Source: Leptodactylus fallax
Taxonomy: Eukaryota; Chordata; Amphibia; Anura; Leptodactylidae
Assembly: GCA_947044405.1 (NCBI GenBank)
Contig: CAMRHE010000011.1
Location: 4,828,501-4,892,500, forward strand
Length of the DNA stretch: 64,000 nt
Reading direction: 5' to 3'
Within the stretch, counting starts at the first letter, position 1. Each line of letters begins with the position of its first letter. The position numbers and the translations under genes are program-made. This document shows, one piece after another, positions 32,202 to 44,229 of this stretch. A model generated the notes under the pieces. The model made no database searches. It was not told the origin of the DNA and worked only from the letters and a program-made list of their open reading frames with translations.

Positions 32202-32750
32202 ATGCAATTACAGACAGTCCCGATCTTTAAATATTTAGATGTACATATCAGTGCTTCAGTACAGGAGTTTCATTCACTTGATGTGGTCCCCCTAGTTTCC
32301 AGTTTACAACAGAAGATGGTGCACTGGCGCAAACTTCCTCTCAGTATGGTCACACAAACCTCATTAAAAATGATTTTTATGCCCCAAATTCTTTATGTGC
32401 TTTACAATATCCTCTTCGGGATTTCCACAGGTTTAATGGGATTTTCTGTGATCTTATATGGAAAAAGGGTACTCCATGGATTATCCTCAAGACATTACAG
32501 TGGCCTAAGGGGCATGGGGGGAACCTATCGGTTCCCAACCCTTGGATTTGTTATTTATCAGCCCAGTTACAACATTTTAAAAAGTTGGGGAGCAACTGAC
32601 TCCAACTCAGTATTCAAGGAATTGCTTAGCCATGTCCTGAGGAAGTCTTCTCTTATGGAAACAGAGGGGGGTAGTATGGAAACCCAAAGCTTTAGGTATC
32701 CCACATCGCAATTGAGTCACAAAACATGAGACAAGGCCATAGAGATAGTG
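32202..32750 (+). pseudogene. L1 ORF2 post-RT region
   Basis: FKYLDVHISASVQEF, WRKLPLSMVTQTSLKMIFMPQ and the following stretch match the L1 pattern 'KYLGV ... W..LPLS..GR..L.KM..LP' just after the reverse transcriptase. Open for 175 codons but without upstream catalytic motifs. Confidence 0.7.
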
Positions 32751-33084
32751 GGAGTGGCAGTTTATACTCTTTATTTCCCCCCTCTTCGGGATAATGTGCA
32801 CTATTCATAGTTTTCAAAAATAGGTTTGAGAACAGCTGGACTTGTCTCGCAGCTACTTATGGAAGACCATTTTAAAACATTTTCCAATTTTCAACAAGAG
32901 TTAGGTCTGACATCAATATCTCCAGTTAAGGCAAGCATATAACACCCAGCGACGGCAGACACCCTTACATCCTGTCTCATTGATCTTTCTTAACTGTGGT
33001 TGCCCAGGATGGGGACACTAGTGGGGTTATATCTTTGTACTGTAGATATTTCATGGAGGAGTTATCATGAACTAGACCATGGCT

Positions 33085-33228
33085 CAGCAACCTTCGGCAC
33101 GCCAGCTGCTGTGAATACACAACTTCCAACTTGCTCCATTCACTTCCATTGGAGTTCTAAGAACAGCAGAGCAAGTATGCATGCTGGGATTTGTAGTTTT
33201 ACAACAGCTGGAGTGCCATATGTTGCTG
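33085..33228. repeat. hAT-like MITE
   Basis: Short element with imperfect inverted ends CAGCAACCTTCGGCAC and GTGCCATATGTTGCTG. No matching flanking duplication was found by eye. Confidence 0.55.
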
Positions 33229-33399
33229 AAGTTTCTGTGACAGAGGCAGCGCCTGGTCATCCTACAACTTCTTTATCAGGCCCGTAAATTGATAGCTACC
33301 CAATGGAGAGATGTTGATCCCCCTAAACTGTCTGAATTTAAAACCAGTGTGAACACTGTTCTCCGAATGAAGTAGTGTGTATTTAAAAAGAGGCACATA

Positions 33400-34258
33400 C
33401 AGAGGGGAAAAAAAGTATTTAAATCAGCCACCAATTGTGCAAGTTCTACCACTTAAAAAGATGAGAGCGGCCTGTAATTGACATCATAGGTAGACCTTAA
33501 CTATGAGAGACAAAATGAGAAAACAAATCCAGAAAATCACAGTCTGATTTTTAAAGAATTTATTTGCAAATTATGGTGGAAAATTAGTATTTGGTCAATA
33601 ACAAAAGTTCATCTTAATACTGTGTTATATATCCTTTGTTGGCAATGACAGAGGTCAAACGTTTTCTGTAAGTCTTCACAAGGTTGGCACACACTGTTGC
33701 TGGTATGTTGGCCCATTCCTCCATGCAGATCTCCTCTAAGGCAGTGATGTTTTGGAGCTGTCACTGGGCAACACGGACTTTCAACTCCCTCCAAAGGTTT
33801 TCTATGGGGTTGAGATCTGGAGACTGGCTAGGCCACTCCAGGACATTGAAATGCTTCTTACGAAGCCACTCCTTCGTTGCCCTGGCGGTGTGCTTGGGAT
33901 AATTGTCATGCTGAAAGACCCAGCCACGTTTCATCTTCAATGCCCTTGCTGATGGAAGGAGGTTTGCACTTAAAATCTCACGATGCATGGCCCCATTCAT
34001 TCTTTCATGTACACGGATCAGTCGTCCTGGTCCCTTTGCAGAGAAACAGCCCCAAAGCATGATGTTGCCACCCCCATACTTCACAGTACTTGAAGAAGTT
34101 ACAGGTCTGTGAGTGCCAGAAATCTTGCTTGTTTGTAGGTGACCAAATACTTATTTTCCACCATAATTTACAAATAAATTCTTAAAAAGTCAGACAATGT
34201 GATTTTCTGGATTTGTTTTCTCATTTTGTCTCACATAGTTGAGGTCTACCTATGATGT
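33400..34258 (-). mobile_element. Tc1-like transposon, second family, 5'-truncated
   Basis: Starts after TA with CAGAGGGGAAAAAAAGTATT. The right inverted repeat stops abruptly after 'gtctacctatgatgt', so the outer right end and the N-terminal half of the transposase are missing. Confidence 0.85.
33620..34084 (-). pseudogene. Tc1 transposase C-terminal fragment
   Basis: On the minus strand: [33 protein letters not shown] (second catalytic Asp), [20 protein letters not shown] (catalytic Glu, DD34E spacing). The first Asp and DNA-binding domain are deleted. A stop follows KVRVAQ at 33761. Confidence 0.88.
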
Positions 34259-34261
34259 TTA

Positions 34262-35102
34262 TTGGCCCCGCATCAGGAGTATAAAATAATAAAAAACAGG
34301 TTCTCGGAACAACCCTGTCTTTTCTTATGCCTGCTGTCATGGGATCACCAATTTAGAGCTCGCACTCCTGTGTTGATAGAATGTCAGTTTCTTATGTGTG
34401 AAGGATTCCGGTGTACAACAGGACAACATCTTTCATTAAATATCTCATGGCCGCTCCTCTGTATGTTACTCCATGCATAAAGTACTACTTTCTAAAGGAG
34501 AAGGAGTCCATTGATATAGGGTGAAAGTCCATACAATAATTAGCTTCAGAGTTGTAAATCTCCCACATTAGTTCTACTATGTGTTCGCTGTGTAGAGAAT
34601 CTGCAGTGTATCCTATGAGATACAGCTTCAAACTCTCTCTCCTGCAGTTACTTCTGTCCCTATCACTTTCTGACCTTAATAGGGACTCAGCATAGTAAAT
34701 TCAGTGTGATGAGACTACGTCCCCTCTAGCAAGAAAGAGGCATTATGGGAAATGTAGTGTACATTAAGAGAACCATATACAAAGTAAAGAAGGAATCAAG
34801 ATGACAAATCCATAAATTTCACATCAAATAAAACAAGTGTACACAAGACACACTAGATTCTTTACGTTATTCTATTTTGGTTTTGAATGGATACATTAAT
34901 TGGCATATCCACAGGAGGTATGATGCAGGTCCCACCATATTAAGAAGGGGTAATTCTCTGAGAAAGGAGAGCATGTCTAAGCAGCACTGGCTAGGCCATA
35001 ATTATTTTTTTCATATTTCCTCAACTGATTCTTTAATTACTACATTTAATAAGGCCTTCAACAGCACCCTCACCTTCTGTAATTTTTATTTATTTTTTTT
35101 TT
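34262..35102. other. Unclassified, possibly L1 3' sequence then repeats
   Basis: 34262-34480 continues the L1-like stretch after the Tc1 insertion. The rest has no recognised coding content. Confidence 0.35.
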
Positions 35103-35490
35103 AACTTCACAATGCAAAATGTTTATTTCACTCTTAGGAACGCTCTAGGTTCATAGCAAGATTCTGTCCATTACCACAGTACAAGCTCCAATTAGCCTCA
35201 GTAGTCTATTCCCACTACATACTATCTGCAGGTATGGCAATTAATCTATGACATAAGACTACACACGCAAATACATAAAAGACAGGAAACAAAGTACTTC
35301 CATGTTTCACTGATACTCAGAAAATTTATTTATGACATATCAAGTACAATATCTTTATATTAATGTGCGTCATTTATCTTAAAAAGCAATGATAACTAAT
35401 GGCACCACATTTAAGAGAATGCATCTCTCAGATTTACACCACATACTTTAGAAAAATAAGGTAAACATAAAAGTGCACTAAATGCTTCAC
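35103..35490 (-). other. Polyadenylated 3' UTR-like sequence (possible retrocopy)
   Basis: On the minus strand an AATAAA (35128-35133) is followed about 20 bases later by an A-rich tract (35091-35101 read as A). Upstream 350 bp is AT-rich and unlike the repeats nearby. It looks like the 3' end of a processed transcript, but no coding part or target duplication was found. Confidence 0.3.
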
Positions 35491-37345
35491 AGTCAGCCAA
35501 TTAATGGGCCACTCCAATGAAACAACCCCATTATCATTTAAAGTGTAAATTCCATTTCACGCTTTTTTTATTTTTTAAACAAATACTTTTCTGTAGGGTG
35601 GAGTTTGGTCTACATTTTTGTAATATACTTTAATCATCCTATGTTACTTATTTTTTTTAAGCCTTTCCCGTCAGACATTTTTTGATTTTCATTTTTGACT
35701 CTGCCTTCCAAGAGCCAAAACTTTTATTTTTCCATTGACAGAACCATATAAGCACTTAGCACTATGAAGTACAATTCATCACAAAAAGTACCAATTAATA
35801 TTCTGCATGAAGTACTGGGAAGCAGGAAAAAAAAAAAAAAAAAAAAAATCAGAATAGGGTGGAATTGGAGAAAAACTGCCTTCTTGCGACTTTCTTACGG
35901 GCTTTTTTTTCTACAGTGTTCACTGTGCAACCAAAATGACATGTCACCTGTATTATAACAATTCCAGGCATACCAAATTTATAAAGTTTTTTATTTTTAC
36001 GTATTAAACCCTAACAAAAAACTTTGCAAAAAATTTATTGTAGTCGCCATATACTGACACCCATAACCTTTTATATTTCCCTGCATAAGGCATTTTTTGG
36101 TTGGGACAAGATGTACTTTTTATTTTAATAATTTTGGGGAAATGTCCGTAGCATTGATCACTTTTCATTTCATTTTTTATATGAAGCGAAAGGTCGAATA
36201 AAAATGGTGATTTTCAGACGTTGCTATGCATAATTTGTTAATGTTTAGCTTTGTTACCTTTGAGATCTATGGAAGGAGGGGTGATGGATTTTTTTTAAAA
36301 ATTTTTTTTATATATATTTTTAAAAACTTATTTTTTTTTTCCATTTTTTTTTTTCTAAGGCCCCCCCCCCCCCCAGAGGTCTTGAACATATGACCTTTAG
36401 ATCGCTCATCTCATTAACTGCAATACCAGTATAATACAGCGGCAACCCGCCAGCTGTAATAGTACGGTGGATATCGGGAATGGGTTAATAGAAAACAAGC
36501 TCTAAAGATCCCCCCCAGTGACCCTATGAGCTGTTGCCAGGGAAAACCTGTACACATATCTGTATCTCCGGTTTTATACCCCCTAGAACAGTAGTTCTGG
36601 AGTCGTATGAAAGCTGAGATTTGTGCTGCATGTTTAACAAAATATAGTTATGTCATCTTGTATTAGTTCTAGGTGACATAACAATTGAAATACAGCCAAT
36701 TGAAAGAACCCTTTCCCTACTGTACAGTTCTGCAGCTGTACATACTGGCAAAGCACAGGATGTACTGATTAAAAGTAAAGGATCCCCACTGTAATGCTTA
36801 GTTAGGGTGCCTTCACATATGCACGGTTGGTGTCTAGAATGGAGATGGCCAAGTTTGGTGACCATTTCTTTAATATACCTTATTACCCTTTATTATCAAT
36901 GTTTTTTTTTTTTCTAATTATAAAATAGGCTGTAACATTCTCCCTAGCAATCCTGTAACTAAGCTCATACTAGAGAAAGTCCATACACAGTTGAATTGTG
37001 AATATGCAGAGCTGAAGCATTTACCAAAAGGGGGGGGGGGGGGTGGTCACTTCAAAAGCTTGTATCTTTGGTTTTATACTACCAAGAAAAATGATGATTC
37101 TCATCTTTCATATGATGCTAATATCAAAGTACTAGCTATAACAGAACCTGATATATCACAAGTTAAAAACACAGTAGGGAATGTGAACTTAATACACAGC
37201 AGTTACGACCCGCATTCTAAAACCCATAATTTGTTTCTTTTTCTGTTCACAGAGCCGTATGATGACATCAGTTTTGTGGGACAAAAATTGTACTCTGTAA
37301 TGGTATCATTTAATATTTTGCACAATGCAGGGGCAAATTGGAAAA
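35491..37345. repeat. AT-rich interspersed repeats; no gene
   Basis: Contains 'ggtggaattggag...cttcttgcgactttcttacggg' (35850-35900), also present at 40740-40790 and 45240-45290, and homopolymers (poly-C at 36361-36374, poly-G at 37032-37043). 36400-36990 has no feature I recognise. Confidence 0.55.
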
Positions 37346-37749
37346 AATGGATTTTTGTACTCCCCATAAAATCACTCTCTCATTGTATTCATTGAAGGAC
37401 ACAGCACCATGGGTATAGGCCTGTACACTAGGATTCTGACACTAGGAATAACAAAAGATGCTGGCTCTGCCTCAGCCATACTTTCTCTCCTACTGCTGCT
37501 GTAGAAATTGGTTAGCATAGTGTCTGTGGAGAGACGCAAATGAAAAAAAAAATGCAGAACACAGAACCAACAACCACTAACATGTCCTGAACCCAACAAC
37601 AAACCTAAATAGCCCCGGGCAGGAACAAAAAAAACCAAAAAGGGTAGGATCTGTGTTCTCCAATGAATATAACGTGAAAAGTATTTTACAGAGAGTACAA
37701 AAATCCATTTTTCTCATTGTATTCAGTGGGGGACACAGCAGCATGGGAT

Positions 37750-38500
37750 GTCCTAAAACATTACCAGAGGGTGGGAATTACACAGCCATGTAATCAACCA
37801 CTTGCAGAACCTTACAACCCAAGCTGGCATCGGCAGAGGCCACAGAATGGAACTGGTAAAACCTGGTGAAAGTGTGGACAAAGGCCCAAGTGGCAGCCTT
37901 GCAGACCTGGGCAGCGGAAGCCTGATGTTGAATAGTCCAGAAGGCTCAGAGAGCTCTCGTGAAATGAGCCGCCCCATGGAGGGACAGTGGCCTACCCTTG
38001 AGCAGGTAGGCCTCCCTCATAGCAGAGCAATACCAACTGGAAATGGAAGCCTTGGAATCACCCAGGCCCGTGCGAGGGCCCTCAGGGAGAACAAACAAGG
38101 CATCCGAACGACGGAAAGTGCCTGTGAGAGACAATTAGACCTAGATCATCCAGACCACATCCAGGCAATGAAGAGAGCACTCAAGCAGATGCTTGGGGTC
38201 AGGGCAGAAAGATGGTAACACAATATCCTCCATGTGGTAATAAGAAACCACCTTAGGCAGGAAAGACTGTGGCGGATGAAGGACAACCTTGTCTTTGTGG
38301 AGAATAAAAAAAAGAGGCTTCCAGACAGCCAGTTCGGAGACCCTGTGGATGGATGTAATGGCCACTAGGAAGGCAACCTTCCAGGACAGAAGGCAAAGGG
38401 AGACCTTGAAAGGGGGGGGGTGGGGGGATTCTGGGGGGGGGGGGGGGGGAGTCTGAAGCACCTCAAGGACAAGGTTGAGGTCCCACGGTTCCAAGGGAGC
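37750..38500 (-). pseudogene. DIRS tyrosine recombinase region, copy 1
   Basis: Minus-strand fragments in two frames: HKDKVVLHPPQSFLPKVVS, DIVLPSFCPDPKHLLE, then LFVLPEGPRTGL and HGAAHFTRALGAF near 37970, the last matching the conserved His/Arg (H-x2-R-like) region of DIRS recombinases. A 3'-terminal helix rich stretch follows at 37900-37760. The parallel region of copy 2 is 50944-51650. Confidence 0.65.
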
Positions 38501-38829
38501 ATGGTAGGGAAGATCAAAGTGTGACGCTCCCTGTAAGAAAAAGTCTTCTCCTGAGGCCGGAAGGCCAAGGTCTTCTGAAAAGGAAGAGAAAGGGCAGAAA
38601 CCTGTCTTTTAATAGAAGAAAGTCCAAGGGCACAGGTACAGAAAGCAGAAATCCAACCAGAGATTCACAAGAGCATAGGTGGTGATGGCCTGAGGGTCCT
38701 GGGACATGGCCACGTAGTGAGGGAGCTTGTGAATCAGACAGAAGGCGAAGAGGTGGACATCTGGCGTTCCCCACTGGGAGCACAACTGGAAAAATATCTG
38801 CTCAACCCACTCGCCGGGTCAAGCTTTTC

Positions 38830-39897
38830 TAGACTAGGTTCAAGGACGCCTTTGGAGGAGAGAGTTCCAGTGATACAGGGCCAAGAAAATGGCCCTTAGC
38901 TCCACCAGGATGATCTGGAGGGAGGTCTGTGCCTTGGACCACAGGCCTTGAACGGTGAAGGCAACAAAGACCACTCTCCAACCGAAACACTGCCAACAGA
39001 GTCGAAGAAAGAACAGCCCCTCCCCTTGGAGATCCCTGAGGAGGAGAGCCACCAAAGAAGCTCTCGCCGAAACCAGGAAGATCATCCGGTCGAAGCTTGA
39101 GGGAGACTTTTCCCAGTGGGCCAGAATCGCCAATTGCAGAGAACACGAATGGAATTGAGTATAAGGCCCAGAGGCAGCATGCTGAACTGAAGAGGACATG
39201 GAGAGTTCCTCCAAAGGCGGGAGACTCCAGATCGGAGGGCAAGGATCTCGGACTCCAGGAGGAGAATCTTGCCCTGGTGCGTATTGAGGATCATGTCCAA
39301 GAATTCCATGCACTGAGAAGGTACAAGACAGAACTTTTTCTCATTGATAAGCCATCCAAACCGGCGATGGAGGTCCAAGGTGAGCCATAAGCTGGTCAGA
39401 CTATCCATCTTGGAGGAGGCTTTCACCAGGAGGTTGCCCAAGTATGGAATCACGGCAACTCTTCTGGAGCAGAAGATAGCCATGAGGGACACCATCGCCT
39501 TAGTAAATAACCAGGAGGCAGAGGCCATCCCAAAGGGAAGCCCGAAAAACTGAAAATGACGCAAACCCACCGCAAACAAAAGAGAACGCTGATGGCACAG
39601 CACAATGGGAATGTGGAGATAGGTGTCGCAAATGTTGATGGACAAAAGAAATCGCAGGTCTCCAGGGATGCCACCACTGACTGCAGGGACTCCATGCGGA
39701 ATCTGCAGACACGGATAAACTGAGACCACGGTCCACGGATGGACGGTGAACAGGTTTAAAGTAAAAACCTTGAAAATGCTCTGAAGCAGGGACAGGGATA
39801 ATGATGCCCAGCGATGTAGAGCGGAGACGGCATGTAAAAAGGTGAGCACTCGAGTGGGGGAAGAAGGCAAAGTGAATGGAAAAATCTTCTGTGACAA
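38830..39897 (-). pseudogene. DIRS RT/RNase H, copy 1, disrupted
   Basis: The frame 39897-39082 contains HFQFFGLPFGMASASWLFTK (palm), then VIPYLGNLLVKA where the catalytic Asp-Asp is replaced by Gly-Asn, then LINEKKFCLVPSQ and a thumb. RNase H-like sequence continues in another frame (VVFVAFTVQGLW, ILVELRAIFLAL). DIRS RT copies the element RNA and the recombinase joins a circular DNA. Loss of the active-site aspartates and several frame changes show it is dead. Confidence 0.78.
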
Positions 39898-40735
39898 AGG
39901 GTCGAGAACTAGATGGAGTAGCCAAAGAAACTATCCCCTGCACCCAAGTGTCATCGACGCTGGCAAGCAAGATCTCCGGGAAGGAGAGCATCCTTCCCTC
40001 CACCAGAGGAGCCCCGAGTGAGGGAAGACCTTCATGCAGAGTAGGTTTGAAAGAGGAAGGAGGGCTTGGTGCAGGACTGCCATGCAGGTCTCGCTTTGAA
40101 GGAGGGCTTCTTGGAGCGGGAGTCCCGGGAAGCCCTCCAGAGTGAGAGGTAGAGCCACAAAAGGTGCAAAAACACTGAACGACTGGAGGAGGATAGCTGG
40201 CACTTAGAACGCCTCTGAGGGAGTAGAGAGCTTTTGCCAAAAACCCTGCCCTTTTCATCCCGAGAGAATGGAAGGGAAGGGCTTAGAGGCGGAATCAGAA
40301 TTCGACGAGCAGAATTCGACAGTGGATTACGACTGCATTGGCTGGTGCCTTGCCAGAATGGTGAAAACGCCTCCAGAGAGGCATCACACATATTTTAAAG
40401 CGTTCATAATCTGGGAGATGAGCAGCTGATTGTCCTGAATGGGGACTCCAATGCAGAGGCCCTTCTTAAGCTGTTTGGCCCAAGAAATACAGGTCTTGCT
40501 GACTCAAGATGCAGCAAAGGAAGGCCACAGGGAGGAGCCAGCCGCTACGAAGGCCACCTTGGAGAGTCCACCCTTTTGAGCAAGGGATTGTTGAGAGAGG
40601 CAGAGTCCGCCAAAAGCAGAATGGTAGCCTGGGATAGCCTAGCTATCGCGGGGTCCACCGCAGGAGGCACTGACCACTTGTAGACACACTGCTCTGGAAA
40701 AGGAAGCATTAAAGAAGGGGCAATGGCGGTGAATG

Positions 40736-41089
40736 AGGTGGAATTAGTGAAAAACTGCGTTTGTGCAACTTTCTTAGAGGCTTTGATTTTACAGCATTCA
40801 CCGTGCAGCCAAAATGATGTTACCTGTATTCTGCAGGCCTTTCATTGCAAGGCCAGATGTACTTTTTTACCTATATAATTTTAAGGAATGTCCGATTTTT
40901 TATTTTTTTTTATTTTTATAGGAGGCAAAACATTGAAAAACCTGCAGTTCGGTTCTTTTGATTACCCTCACCCTACCCAAAAATGGCTGGACTTACCTTC
41001 TGCCGCCCACCAAGACCTTTTCGGACTCGTACAGGCCGCTCCACTGATTCCCTACTTAGGGAGACTGCCTCAAGGCCCAGCAGATTTGC
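40736..41089. repeat. AT-rich interspersed repeat
   Basis: Continuation of the repeat interrupted by DIRS copy 1 ('ggtggaattagtgaaaaactg', 'ttcaccgtgcagccaaaatgatgt'). No gene. Confidence 0.5.
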
Positions 41090-41215
41090 ATGGGGTGTAC
41101 ATCTGGATGGGGACCACGATCCTCCTGACCATCTGCAGACAGACACTAACAGCTCCCTGCTGGAAGACACAAGGCCTCTGATGGTAAAAGAGAAACTACC
41201 TCCCTGCATGCAGAT

Positions 41216-41952
41216 GTGTCTGTCCTGGATGCTGGCGGTACAGATGCTGTGGAGGCAGCATATGTGGAGCTTACCCTGCTGGATGTCATGAAAGCAATTG
41301 GTGAGAGTCTTAAATGCCTCACCTTCCAGGTACATGGGTTAAGAGAAGAGGACTCTATTCTCCGGCAGGACTTAAAGGGGTTTTCCAGGCAAAAAATGAT
41401 GATCCACCTCTACTGCGCATGCAGTAGTAGTGACGATCCGTTTCCCCATTAGAAAATGTCCCTGGGGCGGTCACATGACCGGTCCAGGGATAAGGTTAAC
41501 TACATTTTTGATTAAATGTGTTATTTAGAAAGTAGGAGGGGGGGGGGGAAAGGGTGTTTAGATTAGTGTAGGGATTTCCAGTAATCCTGGACAACCCCTT
41601 TAAAGGAAACTCTCACAGTGAACTAGCAGCACTAGAGGAGGGTGTTAGGGACGTTAAAGATTAAAGGTGAGACTCATAACAACATGCTAGAGCCCTAGAT
41701 GCCATAAGGGCCAAGTAGAACAACACGGAGAATCGCTTAAGACGTAAAAATATTCGCATGTTGGGGTTCCCAGAAAAGGTGTTGGGGGCTAATCCTACAG
41801 ATTATGTTGAATCCTGGCTCCTGCAAGTCTTTGGCAAGGACAAACTTTCCCCACTCTTTTCAACTCAGGTCCCTATGTGGCCTCTACCTCCTGGCAACCT
41901 GCCTCATACTATGATAGTCCGAATGTTTAACGCACTGCTATCAGCTATGTAG
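41216..41952 (+). pseudogene. L1 ORF1 remnant split by a MITE
   Basis: First part: VELTLLDVMKAIGESLKCLT ending RQDLKG, a coiled-coil start. After the MITE, the RRM region shows MLGFPEKVLGANPTDYVES and LLQVFGKDKLSP, which aligns by eye with the 'ESWLLQ.FGK' type text of the first L1 ORF1 (29230-29260). Confidence 0.6.
41377..41604. repeat. MITE with TTAA ends
   Basis: Inverted ends TTAAAGGGGTTTTCCAGG and GGACAACCCCTTTAA. 228 bp, G-rich tract inside. Typical non-autonomous DNA element with a TTAA target. Confidence 0.7.
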
Positions 41953-42580
41953 ATGAATATGGAGATATTTTGTGGGTCACTTTTGGGAGCTGAAGTACTT
42001 ACAAGAGTTTATGTTACTGTGGGGGCTGGAGTTTAGCAGTCATCTAGAGCGAATGTTCTTAAGTATGTGCATACATGAAGGTCTAACCCCTGTCCCCACT
42101 GGGATTTGAAGTACAAGTTGTGTTCTTTTACAGGGCTTCTGCAGTTTTTGGCCCTAGTTCCTCTTCCTGGATCGTTTCTCTGTGGAGGGGGAAATTTTGA
42201 TTGGGCTACCCTGTTTTGCTGTGTGTTTTGTATTCTGGGTTTTCAAGAAATGAAGTCCACATATCTTATGGCCTAGAGCAGGGAAAGCCAACCGTTTTGT
42301 ACAGCATGCTGATTTAAATTAAAATATCAAAGATGAGGTACTTGGAGCACTGCGCATAAATTGTAAGGCTGACGACCCCTATACCGAAGTCATATACCAC
42401 AAACCATAACACAGAAATGCTGCCACGTGAGGCGTCTGGACACATGCGTTTACTGCTATTTCCTAGGACAGATTTGTACTTTTAGAAGCAATGAAAGTAC
42501 AATGCAGTCCTGAATTAGGGGTAAGTGTATGTGTCCAGGAGCACTGTGAAGCAGCACCCTTAGGGTAGCGACACTATGTA

Positions 42581-44229
42581 CAGTCATATGAAAAAGTTTG
42601 GGCACCCCTATTAATCTTAATCATTTTTAGTTCTAAATATTTGGGTGTTTGCAACAGCCATTTCAATTTGATATATCTAATAACTGATGGACACAGTAAT
42701 ATTTCAGGATTGAAATGAGGTTTATTGTACTAACAGAAAATGTGCAATATGCATTAAACCAAAATTTGACCGGTGCAAAAGTATGGGCACCTCAACAGAA
42801 AAGTGACATTAATATTTAGTAGATCCTCCTTTTGCAAAAATAACAGCCTCTAGTCACTTCCTGTAGCTTTTAATCAGTTCCTGGATCCTGGATGAAGGTA
42901 TTTTTGACCATTCCTCTTTACAAAACAATTCCAGTTCAGTTAAGTTTGATGGTCGCCGAGGATGGACAGCCCGCTTCAAATTACCCCACAGATGTTCAAT
43001 GATATTCAGGTCTGGGGACTGGGATGGCCATTCCAGAACATTGTAATTGTTCCTCTGCATGAATGCCTGAGTAGATTTGGAGCTGTGTTTTGGATCATTG
43101 TCTTGCTGAAATATCCATCCCCGGCGTAACTTCAAATTCGTCACTGATTCTTGTACATTATTCTCAAGAATCTGCTGATACTGAGTTGAATCCATGCGAC
43201 CCTCAACTTTAACAAGATTCCCGGTGCCGGCACTGGCCACACAGCCCCAAAGCATGATGGAACCTCCACCAAATTTTACAGTGGGTAGCAAGTGTTTTTC
43301 TTGGAATACTGTGTTTTTTGGACGCCATGCATAACGCCTTTTTGTATGACCAAACAACTCAATCTTTGTTTCATCAGTCCACAGGACCTTTTTCCAAAAT
43401 GAAGCTGGCTTGTCCAAATGTGCTTTTGCATACCTCAGGCGACTCTGTTTGTGGCGTGCTTTCAGAAACGGCTTCTTTCGCATCACTCTCCCATACAGCT
43501 TCTCCTTGTGCAAAGTGTGCTGTATTGTTGACCGATGCACAGTGACACCATCTGCAGCAAGATGATGCTGCAGCTCTTTGGAGGTGGTCTGTGGATTGTC
43601 CTTGACTGTTCTCACCATTCTTCTTCTCTGCCTTTCTGATATTTTTCTTGGCCTGCCACTTCTGGGCTTAACAAGAACTGTCCCTGTGGTCTTCCATTTC
43701 CTTACTATGTTCCTCACAGTGGAAACTGACAGATTAAATCTCTGAGACAACTTTTTGTATCCTTCCCCTGAACAACTATGATGAACAATCTTTGTTTTCA
43801 GATCATTTGAGAGTTGTTTTGAGGAGCCCATGATGCCACTCTTCAGAGGAGATTCAAATAGGAGAACAACTTGCAATTGGCCACCTTAAATACCTTTTCT
43901 CATGATTGGATACACCTGGCTATGAAGTTCAAAGCTCAGTGAGGTTACAAAACCAATTTTGTGCTTCAGTAAGTTAGTAAAAAGTAGTTAGGAGTATTCA
44001 AATCAATAAAATGATAAGGGTACCCAAATTTTTGCACCGGTCAAATTTTGGTTTAATGCATATTGCACATTTTCTGTTAGTACAATAAACCTCATTTCAA
44101 TCCTGAAATATTACTGTGTCCATCAGTTATTAGATATATCAAATTGAAATGGCTGTTGCAAACACCCAAATATTTAGAACTAAAAATGATTAAGATTAAT
44201 AGGGGTGCCCAAACTTTTTCATATGACTG
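42581..44229 (-). mobile_element. Tc1-like transposon, copy B, near complete
   Basis: 1,649 bp, TA on both sides, long inverted repeats starting CAGTCATATGAAAAAGTTTG. Almost identical to copy A (24807-26453). Both ends intact. Confidence 0.93.
42854..43831 (-). CDS. Tc1 transposase, open but ending slightly early
   Basis: 325 codons from MGSSKQLSNDLKTKI (43831). Two helix-turn-helix units with GRPRKISERQRRR between (a candidate nuclear-localisation/AT-hook stretch), then the DDE core: LWTDETKIE, FQQDNDPKHSS, SPDLNIIEHLWGN; I count 34 residues between the second Asp and Glu. It stops after ELIKSYRK at TGA, where copy A has CGA (Arg) in the same place, so a CpG transition has probably removed a short C-terminal tail of about a dozen residues. 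All catalytic residues are present. Whether the shortened enzyme works is unknown. Confidence 0.87.
   Translation of the reverse strand: MGSSKQLSNDLKTKIVHHSCSGEGYKKLSQRFNLSVSTVRNIVRKWKTTGTVLVKPRSGRPRKISERQRRRMVRTVKDNPQTTSKELQHHLAADGVTVHRSTIQHTLHKEKLYGRVMRKKPFLKARHKQSRLRYAKAHLDKPASFWKKVLWTDETKIELFGHTKRRYAWRPKNTVFQEKHLLPTVKFGGGSIMLWGCVASAGTGNLVKVEGRMDSTQYQQILENNVQESVTNLKLRRGWIFQQDNDPKHSSKSTQAFMQRNNYNVLEWPSQSPDLNIIEHLWGNLKRAVHPRRPSNLTELELFCKEEWSKIPSSRIQELIKSYRK

Larger units (their letters stand above)
28875..33399 (+). mobile_element. L1-type LINE, plus strand, degenerate
   Basis: ORF1 (28889-29626), an inter-ORF region whose text recurs in the second L1 at 42130-42250 ('gaggaaa...gggctaccctgtt'), an endonuclease start near 30240, and post-RT sequence to about 32750. 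Interrupted by a hAT element at 30491-31508 and a MITE at 33085-33228. The RT core is missing or unrecognisable between about 31950 and 32190. Multiple stops; inactive. Confidence 0.75.
37346..40735 (-). mobile_element. DIRS-like tyrosine-recombinase retrotransposon, copy 1, 5'-truncated
   Basis: Minus-strand order: gag remnant (about 40500-39900), RT (39897-39330), RNase H (39320-38830), recombinase region (38500-37750), internal complementary region (37645-37745) and left terminal repeat (37346-37640). The right terminal repeat is missing; sequence jumps at about 40735 into the AT-rich repeat that also precedes 37346, so the element sits inside that repeat. Confidence 0.82.

Noticed and set aside
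37802..38218. 138-codon plus-strand frame
   Set aside because: Antisense to the DIRS recombinase region; the minus strand carries the recognisable protein blocks.
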